Shown piece by piece: positions 45,679 through 53,550 of a stretch of DNA of 64,000 nucleotides. This stretch comes from Burkholderia sp. S171 (GTDB lineage: Bacteria; Pseudomonadota; Gammaproteobacteria; Burkholderiales; Burkholderiaceae). The notes beneath the pieces were generated by a model, which was not told where the DNA came from, made no database searches, and saw nothing but the letters and a program-made list of their open reading frames with translations. The stretch spans positions 315,026 to 379,025 of the forward strand of contig NZ_LMUF01000010.1 in assembly GCF_009766085.1 (NCBI RefSeq), written 5' to 3'. A program made the translations under genes and the position numbers. Within the stretch, counting starts at the first letter, position 1, and each line of letters starts with the position of its first letter.

Positions 45679-45915
45679 TCAGCCGCGGGTGTCGACCCAA
45701 TCCCGTGCCCACTTGCGTGAATGACCGAGCGCTTGTGCTTCGTTCTTGAAATAGTCGAGAACGTGGAACTGGTAGCGGTTACCCTTCTCGCTGCCGCTAT
45801 GGCGCTCAAGCAAGAGGTTTGACGCGAATGATCCATCAGGCAAACGATGCGCTGAAGGAACGACCTTATAGCCGTTGTACAGATAAATATTAGAATTATG
45901 CATGAGTTGATACAC
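45679..45915 (-). CDS. Small protein of the Y-x-G-Y / DWVDTRG family
   Basis: 78 residues. Pattern: short leader, YNGYKVVPSAHRL, a central strand region (FASNLLLERHSG), and a C-terminal helix ending ALGHSRKWARDWVDTRG. The same order (Y-x-G-Y strand, F-x-A strand, A-x-x-Y-x-x-x-x-I-D-G helix) recurs in the small proteins at 46798-47808, so these look like paralogues. I recognise the type as small uncharacterised Burkholderiales proteins. Start GTG at 45915 or ATG at 45903; neither has a clear ribosome site. Confidence 0.75.
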   Translation of the reverse strand: MYQLMHNSNIYLYNGYKVVPSAHRLPDGSFASNLLLERHSGSEKGNRYQFHVLDYFKNEAQALGHSRKWARDWVDTRG

Positions 45916-45990
45916 ACGAACAAACGCGGGTCAGACAAATATTGATTGTCAGGACGCGTTGATAACAGGCACGAGGCCTTAAAAATTCGC

Positions 45991-46030
45991 AGAGGAAACA
46001 GCAGAAAACAGCAGAAAGCAGCCGAAATCA
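45991..46030. repeat. Four 10-base A-rich near-repeats
   Basis: AGAGGAAACA, GCAGAAAACA, GCAGAAAGCA and GCCGAAATCA follow one another without gaps. The 10-base period matches the helical turn, so A-tracts lie on one face and the DNA should bend. Confidence 0.6.
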
Positions 46031-46106
46031 CAAGCGCGCAAACAAAACAATAAGCGTTCGTTTTGAATCGCGACGTGTGGCAGCGAAGTTGCAGGAGATT
46101 GCAGAG

Positions 46107-46166
46107 GGACTAAAGCGGACTAAAGTGGAAGTGCAAACAGATGCAAGCAGAGGCAGACAGGTGCAA
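46107..46166. repeat. Six 10-base near-repeats
   Basis: GGACTAAAGC, GGACTAAAGT, GGAAGTGCAA, ACAGATGCAA, GCAGAGGCAG, ACAGGTGCAA in tandem, a degenerate decamer ladder. Together with 45991-46030 it fills much of the 380-base gap between cspA-like and small-protein genes and lies upstream of the 45679-45915 gene. Confidence 0.5.
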
Positions 46167-46243
46167 TGCTGGTGGTAGCGGCGCCGTTGAATTAAAGCGA
46201 CTTCCGCAACCGGGAACCGAAGCTCCGCGAAAACATTTACTTC

Positions 46244-46275
46244 TCGCGTAAATCGGCGCGAGCCAATTTACGCGA
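46244..46275 (-). terminator. Hairpin after the cold-shock gene
   Basis: TCGCGTAAAT (46244-46253) and ATTTACGCGA (46266-46275) form a perfect 10-base stem with a 12-base loop, 20 bases beyond the stop. On the minus strand it is followed by a T-rich stretch (TAAATGTTTTCG), so a rho-independent terminator is likely. Confidence 0.55.
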
Positions 46276-46295
46276 TAAATCAATTACACCACCAA

Positions 46296-46499
46296 TTACA
46301 GCGGGGTAATGTTCGAAGCTTGCAGACCCTTCGGGCCTTGCTTGGTTTCGAAGCTAACCTTTTGGTTTTCGGCGAGCGTCTTGAAGCCGTCGCTACGAAT
46401 TTCCGAAAAGTGGGCGAAGAGGTCGTCGCCGCCTGCGTCAGGCGTAATGAAGCCGAAGCCCTTGCTGTCGTTGAACCACTTAACGATACCGGTATCCAT
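46296..46499 (-). CDS. Cold-shock domain protein (CspA family)
   Basis: 67 residues, a single OB-fold cold-shock domain. RNP1 is KGFGFITP and RNP2 is DLFAHFSEI; the ends GIVKWFNDS and QASNITPL are family hallmarks. Binds single-stranded RNA and DNA as an RNA chaperone. The ATG at 46499 has AAGGA six bases upstream. It has its own near-consensus promoter and a leader of about 138 bases, the long type seen in cold-inducible csp messages. Confidence 0.96.
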   Translation of the reverse strand: MDTGIVKWFNDSKGFGFITPDAGGDDLFAHFSEIRSDGFKTLAENQKVSFETKQGPKGLQASNITPL

Positions 46500-46643
46500 A
46501 TTAAATCCTTGAAAATATAAAAATAATGCAACCCCGTATTGAGGCGAGAGAAGCTTCAAGGAAGTGAGAGGACAACAAATACCGCGGAGATAACGAGGCA
46601 GAATGATGAACAGCAATCGAGCTTCTTGAATACTTCGACCTTC

Positions 46644-46672
46644 AGAATACGTGTCGCGCGTTACGGTGTCAA
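46644..46672 (-). promoter_or_regulatory. Near-consensus sigma-70 promoter of the cold-shock gene
   Basis: On the minus strand: TTGACA (46667-46672), 17-base spacer, TATTCT (46644-46649). Transcription would start near 46637 and give a leader of about 138 bases before the ATG at 46499, comparable to the long thermoresponsive cspA leader of E. coli. Nothing else was seen in 46500-46797. Confidence 0.7.
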
Positions 46673-46797
46673 GCTATTTCGGACCCCGCCTAGTCACACA
46701 ATGAAACGATTGCACCCGATTGGCCCGTGGACTGCAGTCCGCCGCGCGCCCGGCAGGTGCCGTATGGTCGCCCGCTTTGTCACGTTTGCCACGTTTC

Positions 46798-47082
46798 TCA
46801 CTCAGGCACCGCGATATCACCGTCCACCAAGCTTGCACCATATTGCTCCGCATAGTCGCGTGCGCCTTGTGCATCGGGGAAAAGCGGCATGTCCGCGCAG
46901 CCGACAAACGGATAGATCACGCGCTTGTCGCTCAGGCGCGTGATTCGCAGCGTGGGCATGGTTCCGCCCGTTGCGCGCCTGGACGAGGCTGCTACGTTGT
47001 AATTGGCCCATCCGGCCGGCTTGTCGGCCGTCCGGTTGTCGAGCGAAGAGGCCACGGGCGGGTGATCGAGTGAATAACTCAT
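46798..47082 (-). CDS. Small protein related to its upstream neighbours
   Basis: 94 residues. The N-terminal 40 residues are low in complexity; then PTLRITRLSDKRVIYPFVG and a C-terminal helix GARDYAEQYGASLVDGDIA that resembles those of the other small proteins in the cluster. Its ATG overlaps the stop of the preceding gene (ATGA, 47079-47082), so it is probably translated with it. Function unknown. Confidence 0.7.
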   Translation of the reverse strand: MSYSLDHPPVASSLDNRTADKPAGWANYNVAASSRRATGGTMPTLRITRLSDKRVIYPFVGCADMPLFPDAQGARDYAEQYGASLVDGDIAVPE

Positions 47083-47363
47083 AGATCAGCGATCGATTCG
47101 CCTGCGACGTTGCCGTCGATCAGCCGTTCTGCATAACGCGTGGACGCCAGCCGCGCTTCCCCCGAGCCGCTGAACGGACCGGTGCCCGGCACGCGATACA
47201 CCCGGCTGGTGGTCGTGCTGTCGTCAACGCCGCGCCGCGAAATCTTCACGGCGGCGTCGAAACCCGAGTCGTAATGGCGGGAACCGTCCGCACCGCGCGG
47301 CTTGTGCGGGTAGATCAGCGGAATAATTTCGAGCCCGCGATAGCTTCTTACAGTGTCGTTCAT
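47079..47363 (-). CDS. Small protein of the Y-x-G-Y / IDG family
   Basis: 94 residues. YRGLEIIPLIYP, then FDAAVKISRRG and the helix RLASTRYAERLIDGNVAG match the pattern of the proteins at 45679 and 47431. The ribosome site is weak (GAAGAAC). It lies 67 bases after the next upstream member and overlaps the following one, so the group is probably one transcript. No function is known to me. Confidence 0.75.
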   Translation of the reverse strand: MNDTVRSYRGLEIIPLIYPHKPRGADGSRHYDSGFDAAVKISRRGVDDSTTTSRVYRVPGTGPFSGSGEARLASTRYAERLIDGNVAGESIADL

Positions 47364-47430
47364 GATGTTCTTCAGTTATTGCGCGACGCCCCGGAGTCTT
47401 GTCACGCGTGGCTACTGCGAGCGTTGCCGC

Positions 47431-47808
47431 TCATGTTGCGTTGTCTGCTCCGCCTGGCTGTAATGGTACGGACGACACCGTCACGGATGGCTGGAACCGC
47501 CGCACCGAGCGGGAAAAGCGCCCGCTTCGGGCGTTGTATAGTGCACCGGCCTGAACCTTGCCGTCGATGATGTCTCGACCATATTGCATGGCCAGCTCAA
47601 TAGCGTCGTCGGCACTGGCCGGCTCGGCACCTTTGATGGCGGGTGAATAGCGCTTGGACGTTGCGCTGTCGGACGGTACGGTGTCTATCTGAACAATGGC
47701 GGAAAACCGCTTGGGACCTTTTGCAAACGGATCGCCGTGCGGCGGGAAAATCTGCTGCGAATAAGCGCGCAATGCATAGCCGCGATATTCGGTGGTATGG
47801 ATGGTCAT
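47431..47808 (-). CDS. Small protein of the Y-x-G-Y / IDG family, longest member
   Basis: 125 residues from the ATG at 47808. YRGYALRAYSQQIFPP, FSAIVQID and the helix DDAIELAMQYGRDIIDGKVQ give the same architecture as its neighbours, plus a Ser/Arg/Val-rich extension. The frame continues upstream but the added 63 residues do not look like this family. A central proline/lysine loop (HGDPFAKGPKRF) is the main difference. First gene of the cluster on this strand. Confidence 0.72.
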   Translation of the reverse strand: MTIHTTEYRGYALRAYSQQIFPPHGDPFAKGPKRFSAIVQIDTVPSDSATSKRYSPAIKGAEPASADDAIELAMQYGRDIIDGKVQAGALYNARSGRFSRSVRRFQPSVTVSSVPLQPGGADNAT

Positions 47809-48374
47809 AACGCACTCGCTGGACACACTGCGCTGACCGTCGTGGAAATCTGCTGAAAACCGATATGCAAACAGACGGTCATCGGCATCGGAACGATTAA
47901 GAATGCGCCGAATCGTTGCGTGAGGCAAGGCAAATCGCTGTTTGCCCGGCATTGGGAGGACAGTGGACGGGCTTGACCGGCGGAGGTGACGCGACAACTT
48001 TTAATGCATTAGTTGAAGTATGCCGGTCGCTTTTCCCTGAGTTCTCGGCAATTCCGGGGAAGGCGGTATTTTTGGCCGAATCGGAACCGGATAACCGTTC
48101 AAAGCCATTTAAATGCGTCACGCGCCGGACAAAATCGTAGCGCTGAGCCAGAAACACCTGCAATTTCCCGGCGTGTAAATCCGCTGAATAACGCAGTCGG
48201 GGTATTGTCGCGAACACTTCGACTTTATTTATATTGGCCCATTGCGACAAACCCGTGTCCATATTTAACAACGTATCAGGTTGCGATTGCATTTTTCCCT
48301 GAGGCCACAACCAAAGCCTTGCCAGTCTTATAAAGCACGGAATGGCCTCCAAGAATCAAACCGCCAAGCCCAGA
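47809..48374. other. Intergenic region between the small-protein cluster and an MFS gene
   Basis: 566 bases, noticeably less GC-rich than the flanks. A 151-codon minus-strand frame (47897-48352) has no ribosome site and no recognisable sequence, so I do not call it. It may contain the promoter of the small-protein cluster. Confidence 0.35.
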
Positions 48375-49724
48375 TTACCGCCCGGAAACGCGAGCCTCCG
48401 ACGGATCTTTCTGGCGCAATATCGCGGGCAAACCGAACAGCAGGAGCAGCGCACCGATAAGACTCATCGCGCCGATTGCGTATAACGCGGGCGTCGTGCT
48501 GCCGGTCAAGTCGCGAACCCGTCCGACCATCACCGGACTCACAATGCCGCCGAGTTGCCCGATCGTGTTGATCAACGCTATGCCGCCCGCAGCGCCCGCC
48601 CCTGTCAGGAGTTTTGGCGGCAGCGCCCAGAACGCCGGGATCGAGGCCACCACGCCCGCCCCCATCACGCCGAGCGCCACGATCAGAAGTCCCGTTTGTT
48701 TATCGAAGATACCGGCGGCAAAAAAGCCGATCGCCGCCATCACCAACAGCCCGCAGACGAATTGACGGCGTTCGCCCGAGGCATCGGAGAGACGGCCCAC
48801 CACGACCATGGCGATCGCGCCGCAAACGTAGGGCACGGCCGTCAGCAAGCCGATGGTGGTCGGGTTGTGCGTTCCAGCGCTTCGAATGAGTTGCGGCGCC
48901 CAGAAATTGAGCCCATACGACGCCACCTGGATCAAAAAATAGATCAGTCCGAGCATCAGGAAGCCGGGCGTCCTGACTGCGTCGAGCAACGAACGGCCGG
49001 CGCCCGTGTGCGGGGCGTGCCGCTGGATGCGGCTTGCCAGCAGTGACTTTTCCGACGCGCTAAGCCAGCCTGCGTCCTCGATGCGGTCCTTCAGCAGTTT
49101 GAGTACCATCAGGCCGAGCGCGATACACGGCAAACCGCCAAGCAGGAATAACCAGTGCCACGCGCGGATGCCGAGCACACCGTCCATGTGCCCGAGGACC
49201 AGACCCGATAACGGCGCACCCACCAGCCCCGAGAACGCCGAGGCAAGAAACAGCATTGAGGTGATGCGACCGCGATAGCTCGCCGGAAACCACAACGTGA
49301 GGTAATACAGCACGCCGGGGGCGAAGCCCGCTTCCATTGCGCCGATGATGAAGCGCAACGCATAGAACTGCCATTCGTTGCCGACCAGTACCATGGCGCT
49401 TGTGGCGATGCCCCACGAAATCATGATGCGCGCAATCCAGCGGCGAGCGCCGACCTTGTAAAGCATCAGGTTACTGGGCACCTCGAACAAGACGTAGCCG
49501 ATCACGAAGAGGCTGGCGCCGAGACCGTAGGCGGTGTCCGAAAAACCGAGATCGCTTTGTAGTTGAAACTTCGCAAAGCTGATGTTGATGCGATCGAAAA
49601 ACGCGAACAGGTAACAGATCATGATAAGCGGCATCAGCCGCCAGGCGACCTTGCTGATCACCGCTTTTAAGTCGTTTTCGCTGTGTGCCTTCGGTACGGC
49701 CGCCGTGGTGCCAAGATCGCTCAT
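48375..49724 (-). CDS. MFS carrier of the anion:cation symporter (ACS) type
   Basis: 449 residues, 12 membrane spans. The opening LMPLIMICYLFAFFDRINIS and the loop segment FEVPSNLMLYKVGARRWIAR mark the ACS subfamily (GudP, tartrate, phthalate and hydroxyphenylacetate carriers). It follows a type III CoA-transferase by 100 bases, so it may import the organic acid that the transferase activates. No clear ribosome site was checked beyond a purine-rich AGGAGACGATC before the ATG. Confidence 0.93.
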   Translation of the reverse strand: MSDLGTTAAVPKAHSENDLKAVISKVAWRLMPLIMICYLFAFFDRINISFAKFQLQSDLGFSDTAYGLGASLFVIGYVLFEVPSNLMLYKVGARRWIARIMISWGIATSAMVLVGNEWQFYALRFIIGAMEAGFAPGVLYYLTLWFPASYRGRITSMLFLASAFSGLVGAPLSGLVLGHMDGVLGIRAWHWLFLLGGLPCIALGLMVLKLLKDRIEDAGWLSASEKSLLASRIQRHAPHTGAGRSLLDAVRTPGFLMLGLIYFLIQVASYGLNFWAPQLIRSAGTHNPTTIGLLTAVPYVCGAIAMVVVGRLSDASGERRQFVCGLLVMAAIGFFAAGIFDKQTGLLIVALGVMGAGVVASIPAFWALPPKLLTGAGAAGGIALINTIGQLGGIVSPVMVGRVRDLTGSTTPALYAIGAMSLIGALLLLFGLPAILRQKDPSEARVSGR

Positions 49725-49826
49725 GATCGTCTCCTTGCCGGACTGGCTTCAAGGCCGTCCGGTCATATGTGTTCTTTGCTGTTGAGGGAAAGGTTTTGCG
49801 AGTGGAAGCAGTGGCGCTTAATCTCA

Positions 49827-51020
49827 CTACTGCACGGCGCCCTCGCTGCGTAACCGTGCGACATCGCTCACATTGAAGCCAAGATCAGACAGTACGGAGT
49901 CCGTATGTTCCCCGAGCGCCGGCCCCTGCCATCGAACTTCGCCGGGGGTGTCGGAGAGCTTGGGCACAATGCCGGGCATCTTCACCGACACGCCGCCGGG
50001 CAACGCAGCGTCAAGCAACATGTCGCGCGCCTGATAATGCGGGTCCGCCACAATGTCGGCTACGGAATAGATCCTGCCGGACGGCACTTCCGCTGCTTCG
50101 AGCGCGGCGAGCACGTCATCAATCGAATGATGCGTGGTCCACGCGGTGATCGCTTCGTCCAGATGTGCGCTCTGTGCGGCGCGGCCGTCGTTGCGGGCGA
50201 ACGCGGGGTCATCGGCGAGATCGGCGCGGCCTATTACGTGCATCAGGCGCTTGAAGATCGGATCGCTGTTGCCCGCGATCACCACAAAAGCGCCGTCTTC
50301 CGTGCGATACGTATTCGACGGCGCGATGCCAGGCAACGCACCGCCGCTGCGTTCGCGGACGTGCCCGAGCAAGTCGTATTCGGGGATCAAGCTTTCCATC
50401 AGGTTGAAGACGCTTTCCACGAGCGATACATCCACGACTTGCCCCTCGCCCTGCCCGGTCTTCACGCGCAGGATCGACATCAACGCGCCGATCACCCCGT
50501 GCAGCGAAGCCAGCGAGTCGCCGAGACTCACGCCCACGCGTGCCGGTGCGCCATCGACTTCGCCGGTTGTATAGCGAATCCCGCCCATGGCCTCGCCGAT
50601 CGCACCGAAGCCCGGACGATCGCGATACGGTCCCGACTGTCCATATCCGGAGATGCGGACCATCGTCAGTTTGGGATTGATGGCGTGCAGCACGTCCCAG
50701 CCAAGGCCGAGCTTTTCGAGCGCACCGGGACGGAGGTTTTCAATGACGACGTCGGCGTCCGCAGCGAGACGCTTGACGACATCGACACCGTCCGGTGACT
50801 TCAGGTTCACGCACACGGACTTCTTGTTGCGCGACTGCAGATACCACCAGAGCGACGTGCCCTCGTGCAGCTTTCGCCATTTGCGAAGCGGGTCGCCGTT
50901 GCCCGGCGCTTCAATCTTGATGACGTCGGCGCCGAACTCCCCGAGCATGCGGGCGGCGAACGGCGCCGCAATCAGCGTGCCGATTTCTATGACGCGAATG
51001 CCTGCGAGCGGTCCAGCCAT
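49827..51020 (-). CDS. Type III (CaiB/BaiF) CoA-transferase
   Basis: 397 residues. The N-terminal GIRVIEIGTLIAAPFAARML, the ENLRPGALEKLGLG loop and the catalytic Asp in VSLGDSLASLHG are those of the superfamily. It moves CoA between carboxylic acids in the cytoplasm. It is not a second frc: the glycine loop and N-terminal [10 protein letters not shown] of that enzyme are lacking. The substrate pair is unknown; the neighbouring ACS carrier and LysR gene suggest a dicarboxylic acid or aromatic acid. ATG at 51020 with GGGAG upstream. Confidence 0.92.
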   Translation of the reverse strand: MAGPLAGIRVIEIGTLIAAPFAARMLGEFGADVIKIEAPGNGDPLRKWRKLHEGTSLWWYLQSRNKKSVCVNLKSPDGVDVVKRLAADADVVIENLRPGALEKLGLGWDVLHAINPKLTMVRISGYGQSGPYRDRPGFGAIGEAMGGIRYTTGEVDGAPARVGVSLGDSLASLHGVIGALMSILRVKTGQGEGQVVDVSLVESVFNLMESLIPEYDLLGHVRERSGGALPGIAPSNTYRTEDGAFVVIAGNSDPIFKRLMHVIGRADLADDPAFARNDGRAAQSAHLDEAITAWTTHHSIDDVLAALEAAEVPSGRIYSVADIVADPHYQARDMLLDAALPGGVSVKMPGIVPKLSDTPGEVRWQGPALGEHTDSVLSDLGFNVSDVARLRSEGAVQ

Positions 51021-51124
51021 GATGCATGTCTCCCGAAAAACGTAACCTGGAAGACAGCTTAGGAGCGGGCAGCGCGACCCGTCCAACCGCATTTCGCCAA
51101 TGACCGTTCGCGAACGGCGAACGC

Positions 51125-52063
51125 TCAGGTACCTTTCTGCCCTTCGTGCTCAATGTGCTCCACGGCAAGCAGATGATCGAACAGCATCCGGCTGACCGGC
51201 GGGAGGCCGGCAACGTCGCGTACCACGACGATCAGATCGCGTTGGCTCCAGGTTTCGTCGAGCGTGACGGCTGTGAGTCCGAGCGGACGGCCAACGGTGT
51301 TGAAGACCTTCAGCGGCAGCACGCTGATGCCCAGACCCGCCTGCACCATGCGGCAAACGCCATCGAAACCCGGCACCTGGATCCGCAGCCGCATGGGTTT
51401 ACCCGCCTGCCGTGCGGCCATTTGCGTGCGCAGATTGATAGAGCTGGCCGCATGCAGGCCGACATAGTCGCTATCCAGCGTTTCGACGAACGTGACCTGC
51501 TCGCGGCGCGCGAGCGCATGATCCTCGGGCATCACCACGACCAGCAAGTCATGCCGGTAGTGCGAGACATCGAGGCCGCGCGTATCGGCTTCGCCTGAGC
51601 AGATACCGACGTCGGCGAGGCTGTCGGCTATGCCTTGCACCACGCCACTGCTCGGGCGCTCTTCCAGGTCGAGCTTGATGCGCTCGTTCATCGAAAAGAA
51701 TGCGCGCAGGTCTTCGGGCAGGAATTCGACGATGGCCGAGAGGTTCGCCATCATGCGGACATAACCGCGCACGCCGGTCGCGTGCTCGGCCAACTCGATG
51801 CCAATGTTCTCGACATCGCGCAACACGCGGCGCGCATGATGCAGCAAAGTTTCGCCGGCCGGCGTGAGCTCCATGCCGCGCGCCCGGCGAACGAACAGCG
51901 TCGCTCCCACGGCCTGTTCGAGTTCGAGCAACCGTTTGCTCGCGGCCGATACGGCGATGGCCTCACGCTCGGCCGCACGGGTGAGCGTGCCCTCCTCGTA
52001 CACCGCGAGGAAGAGTTGCAAGGTGGTCAGGTCAAGCCGTCTCAACAGGTTTTTGAGTGCCAT
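51125..52063 (-). CDS. LysR family regulator
   Basis: 312 residues. The helix-turn-helix (LTRAAEREAIAVSAASKRLL) has the SAASKR motif typical of regulators of CoA-transferase and carrier genes in this group. The ATG at 52063 is used; the 19 residues before it in frame do not fit. It heads a minus-strand run LysR-CoA-transferase-carrier. The effector domain fits an aromatic or dicarboxylate ligand but this is not readable from sequence. Confidence 0.92.
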   Translation of the reverse strand: MALKNLLRRLDLTTLQLFLAVYEEGTLTRAAEREAIAVSAASKRLLELEQAVGATLFVRRARGMELTPAGETLLHHARRVLRDVENIGIELAEHATGVRGYVRMMANLSAIVEFLPEDLRAFFSMNERIKLDLEERPSSGVVQGIADSLADVGICSGEADTRGLDVSHYRHDLLVVVMPEDHALARREQVTFVETLDSDYVGLHAASSINLRTQMAARQAGKPMRLRIQVPGFDGVCRMVQAGLGISVLPLKVFNTVGRPLGLTAVTLDETWSQRDLIVVVRDVAGLPPVSRMLFDHLLAVEHIEHEGQKGT

Positions 52064-52138
52064 GCGGTGGTTAAGCAAATGAACACAAAAGATGCCCGAT
52101 GTTACCCGACGCACGCACAACGCATGGCTCCTGCTTTG

Positions 52139-53542
52139 TCACTCTGCCTTTGCTTCGCTCCAGCCGCCGCCAAGCGAACGGTACAACGCCACTGCTGCCA
52201 GCGCGTGTTCACGCCGCGCCTGATTCAGCGCATCCGAGTCCTGCAAATATGCTTCCTGCGCGGCGAGGACATCGAGGAAACCGCTCGCACCGCCCTTATA
52301 AAGTTGCGTGGAGAGGCGCAGCGACTGATCGGAGGATTGCAATGCTTCCTTCAGGCGGTCAGCCTGCTCCGACGTGCTGACAAGATCGGTACGCGTGTCC
52401 TCCACATCTTTCAGCGCTTGCAGCAGGGTCTGCCGCAGACGCAGATCGGACTCGCGCATGCGGCTCTGGCTCTGCTCGATACCCGCCGTAATGCGCCCGG
52501 CATTGAAAATAGGACTGGTCGCATTGAGCGCGGCGCTGAAGAGGTTGTCGGTGAGCGTGGGCAAGCCAAGATACGACGACGCGAGCAAACCATCGGTCAG
52601 TTGCAGCGAGAACTTCGGATAGCGGTCCGCTTGCGCGACACCCACTTCCGCTGCGCGTTGCGTGAGCTCGGCGTAGGCGCTGCGGACATCGGGACGGCGC
52701 AGCAACGCCTCCGACGGCAGCATCTGCGGCACGGCGCTCGAGGGCGTCGGAATGGTCCCGGGCGTGGCGAGCACGAGGGTATCGACGGATTCGGGCGTGC
52801 GCCCCGAGTACACCGCGATCAGGCTGAGCTGATGCTGGACAGTGGCGTTGGCACGCGGCAAACGCGCCTGCAACTCGCTCAGCTGGTTCTGTGCGCGGGT
52901 GACGTCAAGGCGCGGCGAGAGCCCGTATTGCATGCGTTCTTGCGTCAGGCGCAGCGCACGTTCCCGGATCGCGATGTTGTCCTGCAGGATCTTCTGTTCG
53001 CTTTGCGCCCAGCGCAGATCCACATATGCCGACGCCGTGTTTGCTGCGAGCGCAAGGCGAAGTGCATCGACATCATGTTGACGGCCTGTCAATTGCGCCT
53101 GTGCCGCCAGCAACTCAAGGCGCTCGCCGCCGAATACGTCGGGCGTCCAGCCGAGCGTTACGCCGAAGCCCGCCTGACGAACATAGCCCAGCGGCGGCGG
53201 CGTGTTCTGGCGTGCATCGGCCGCCGTGGCAGTCGCGTCGAGTTCCGGCAGAAGCGCCGCGCGCCGCTGCGTAGTCACGGCCTCGGCCTGCTTCACGCGC
53301 TCCAGCGCAGCTTGAACATCCAGGTTCTGGCTCAGTACCGAGCTCACCAGTTCATGCAGCACGGGGTCGCCGAATTGCTCCCACCATGCGGCGGCATCCA
53401 CGTTGGCTTGCGGGGCGTCGGCGCTCCAGTTCGCGGGCGCTATCGACTGTACGGTCGACGGTAGATCTGCATGGCTCGCGGGTTGCACGGCGCACGCCGC
53501 AAGCGTCATGCTTGCTGCCAGTGCCAATAAAATCTTATACAT
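52139..53542 (-). CDS. NodT-family outer-membrane efflux lipoprotein
   Basis: 467 residues. Signal peptide with lipobox LAACA, then the two OEP repeats of a TolC-like channel. It ends the MarR-EmrA-EmrB-OMF operon, eight bases after the DHA2 gene. ATG at 53542 with GAGGT five bases upstream; an ATG four codons earlier is less well placed. Unlike the channel at 30099-31613 it lacks the low-complexity tail. Confidence 0.94.
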   Translation of the reverse strand: MYKILLALAASMTLAACAVQPASHADLPSTVQSIAPANWSADAPQANVDAAAWWEQFGDPVLHELVSSVLSQNLDVQAALERVKQAEAVTTQRRAALLPELDATATAADARQNTPPPLGYVRQAGFGVTLGWTPDVFGGERLELLAAQAQLTGRQHDVDALRLALAANTASAYVDLRWAQSEQKILQDNIAIRERALRLTQERMQYGLSPRLDVTRAQNQLSELQARLPRANATVQHQLSLIAVYSGRTPESVDTLVLATPGTIPTPSSAVPQMLPSEALLRRPDVRSAYAELTQRAAEVGVAQADRYPKFSLQLTDGLLASSYLGLPTLTDNLFSAALNATSPIFNAGRITAGIEQSQSRMRESDLRLRQTLLQALKDVEDTRTDLVSTSEQADRLKEALQSSDQSLRLSTQLYKGGASGFLDVLAAQEAYLQDSDALNQARREHALAAVALYRSLGGGWSEAKAE

Positions 53543-53550
53543 GGTCGACC

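Noticed and set aside
45991..46166. CRISPR array
   Set aside because: The repeats are 10 bases, contiguous and degenerate, with no spacers and no cas genes.
47897..48352. 151-codon minus-strand frame between the small-protein cluster and the MFS gene
   Set aside because: No ribosome site, no family resemblance and mixed composition; treated as intergenic.
49827..51020. Second formyl-CoA transferase
   Set aside because: It lacks the FRC N-terminal segment and glycine-loop sequence that the gene at 8703-9953 has.
51635..53464. 609-codon plus-strand frame over the LysR and outer-membrane-factor genes
   Set aside because: It spans two well-supported minus-strand genes and has no recognisable sequence.
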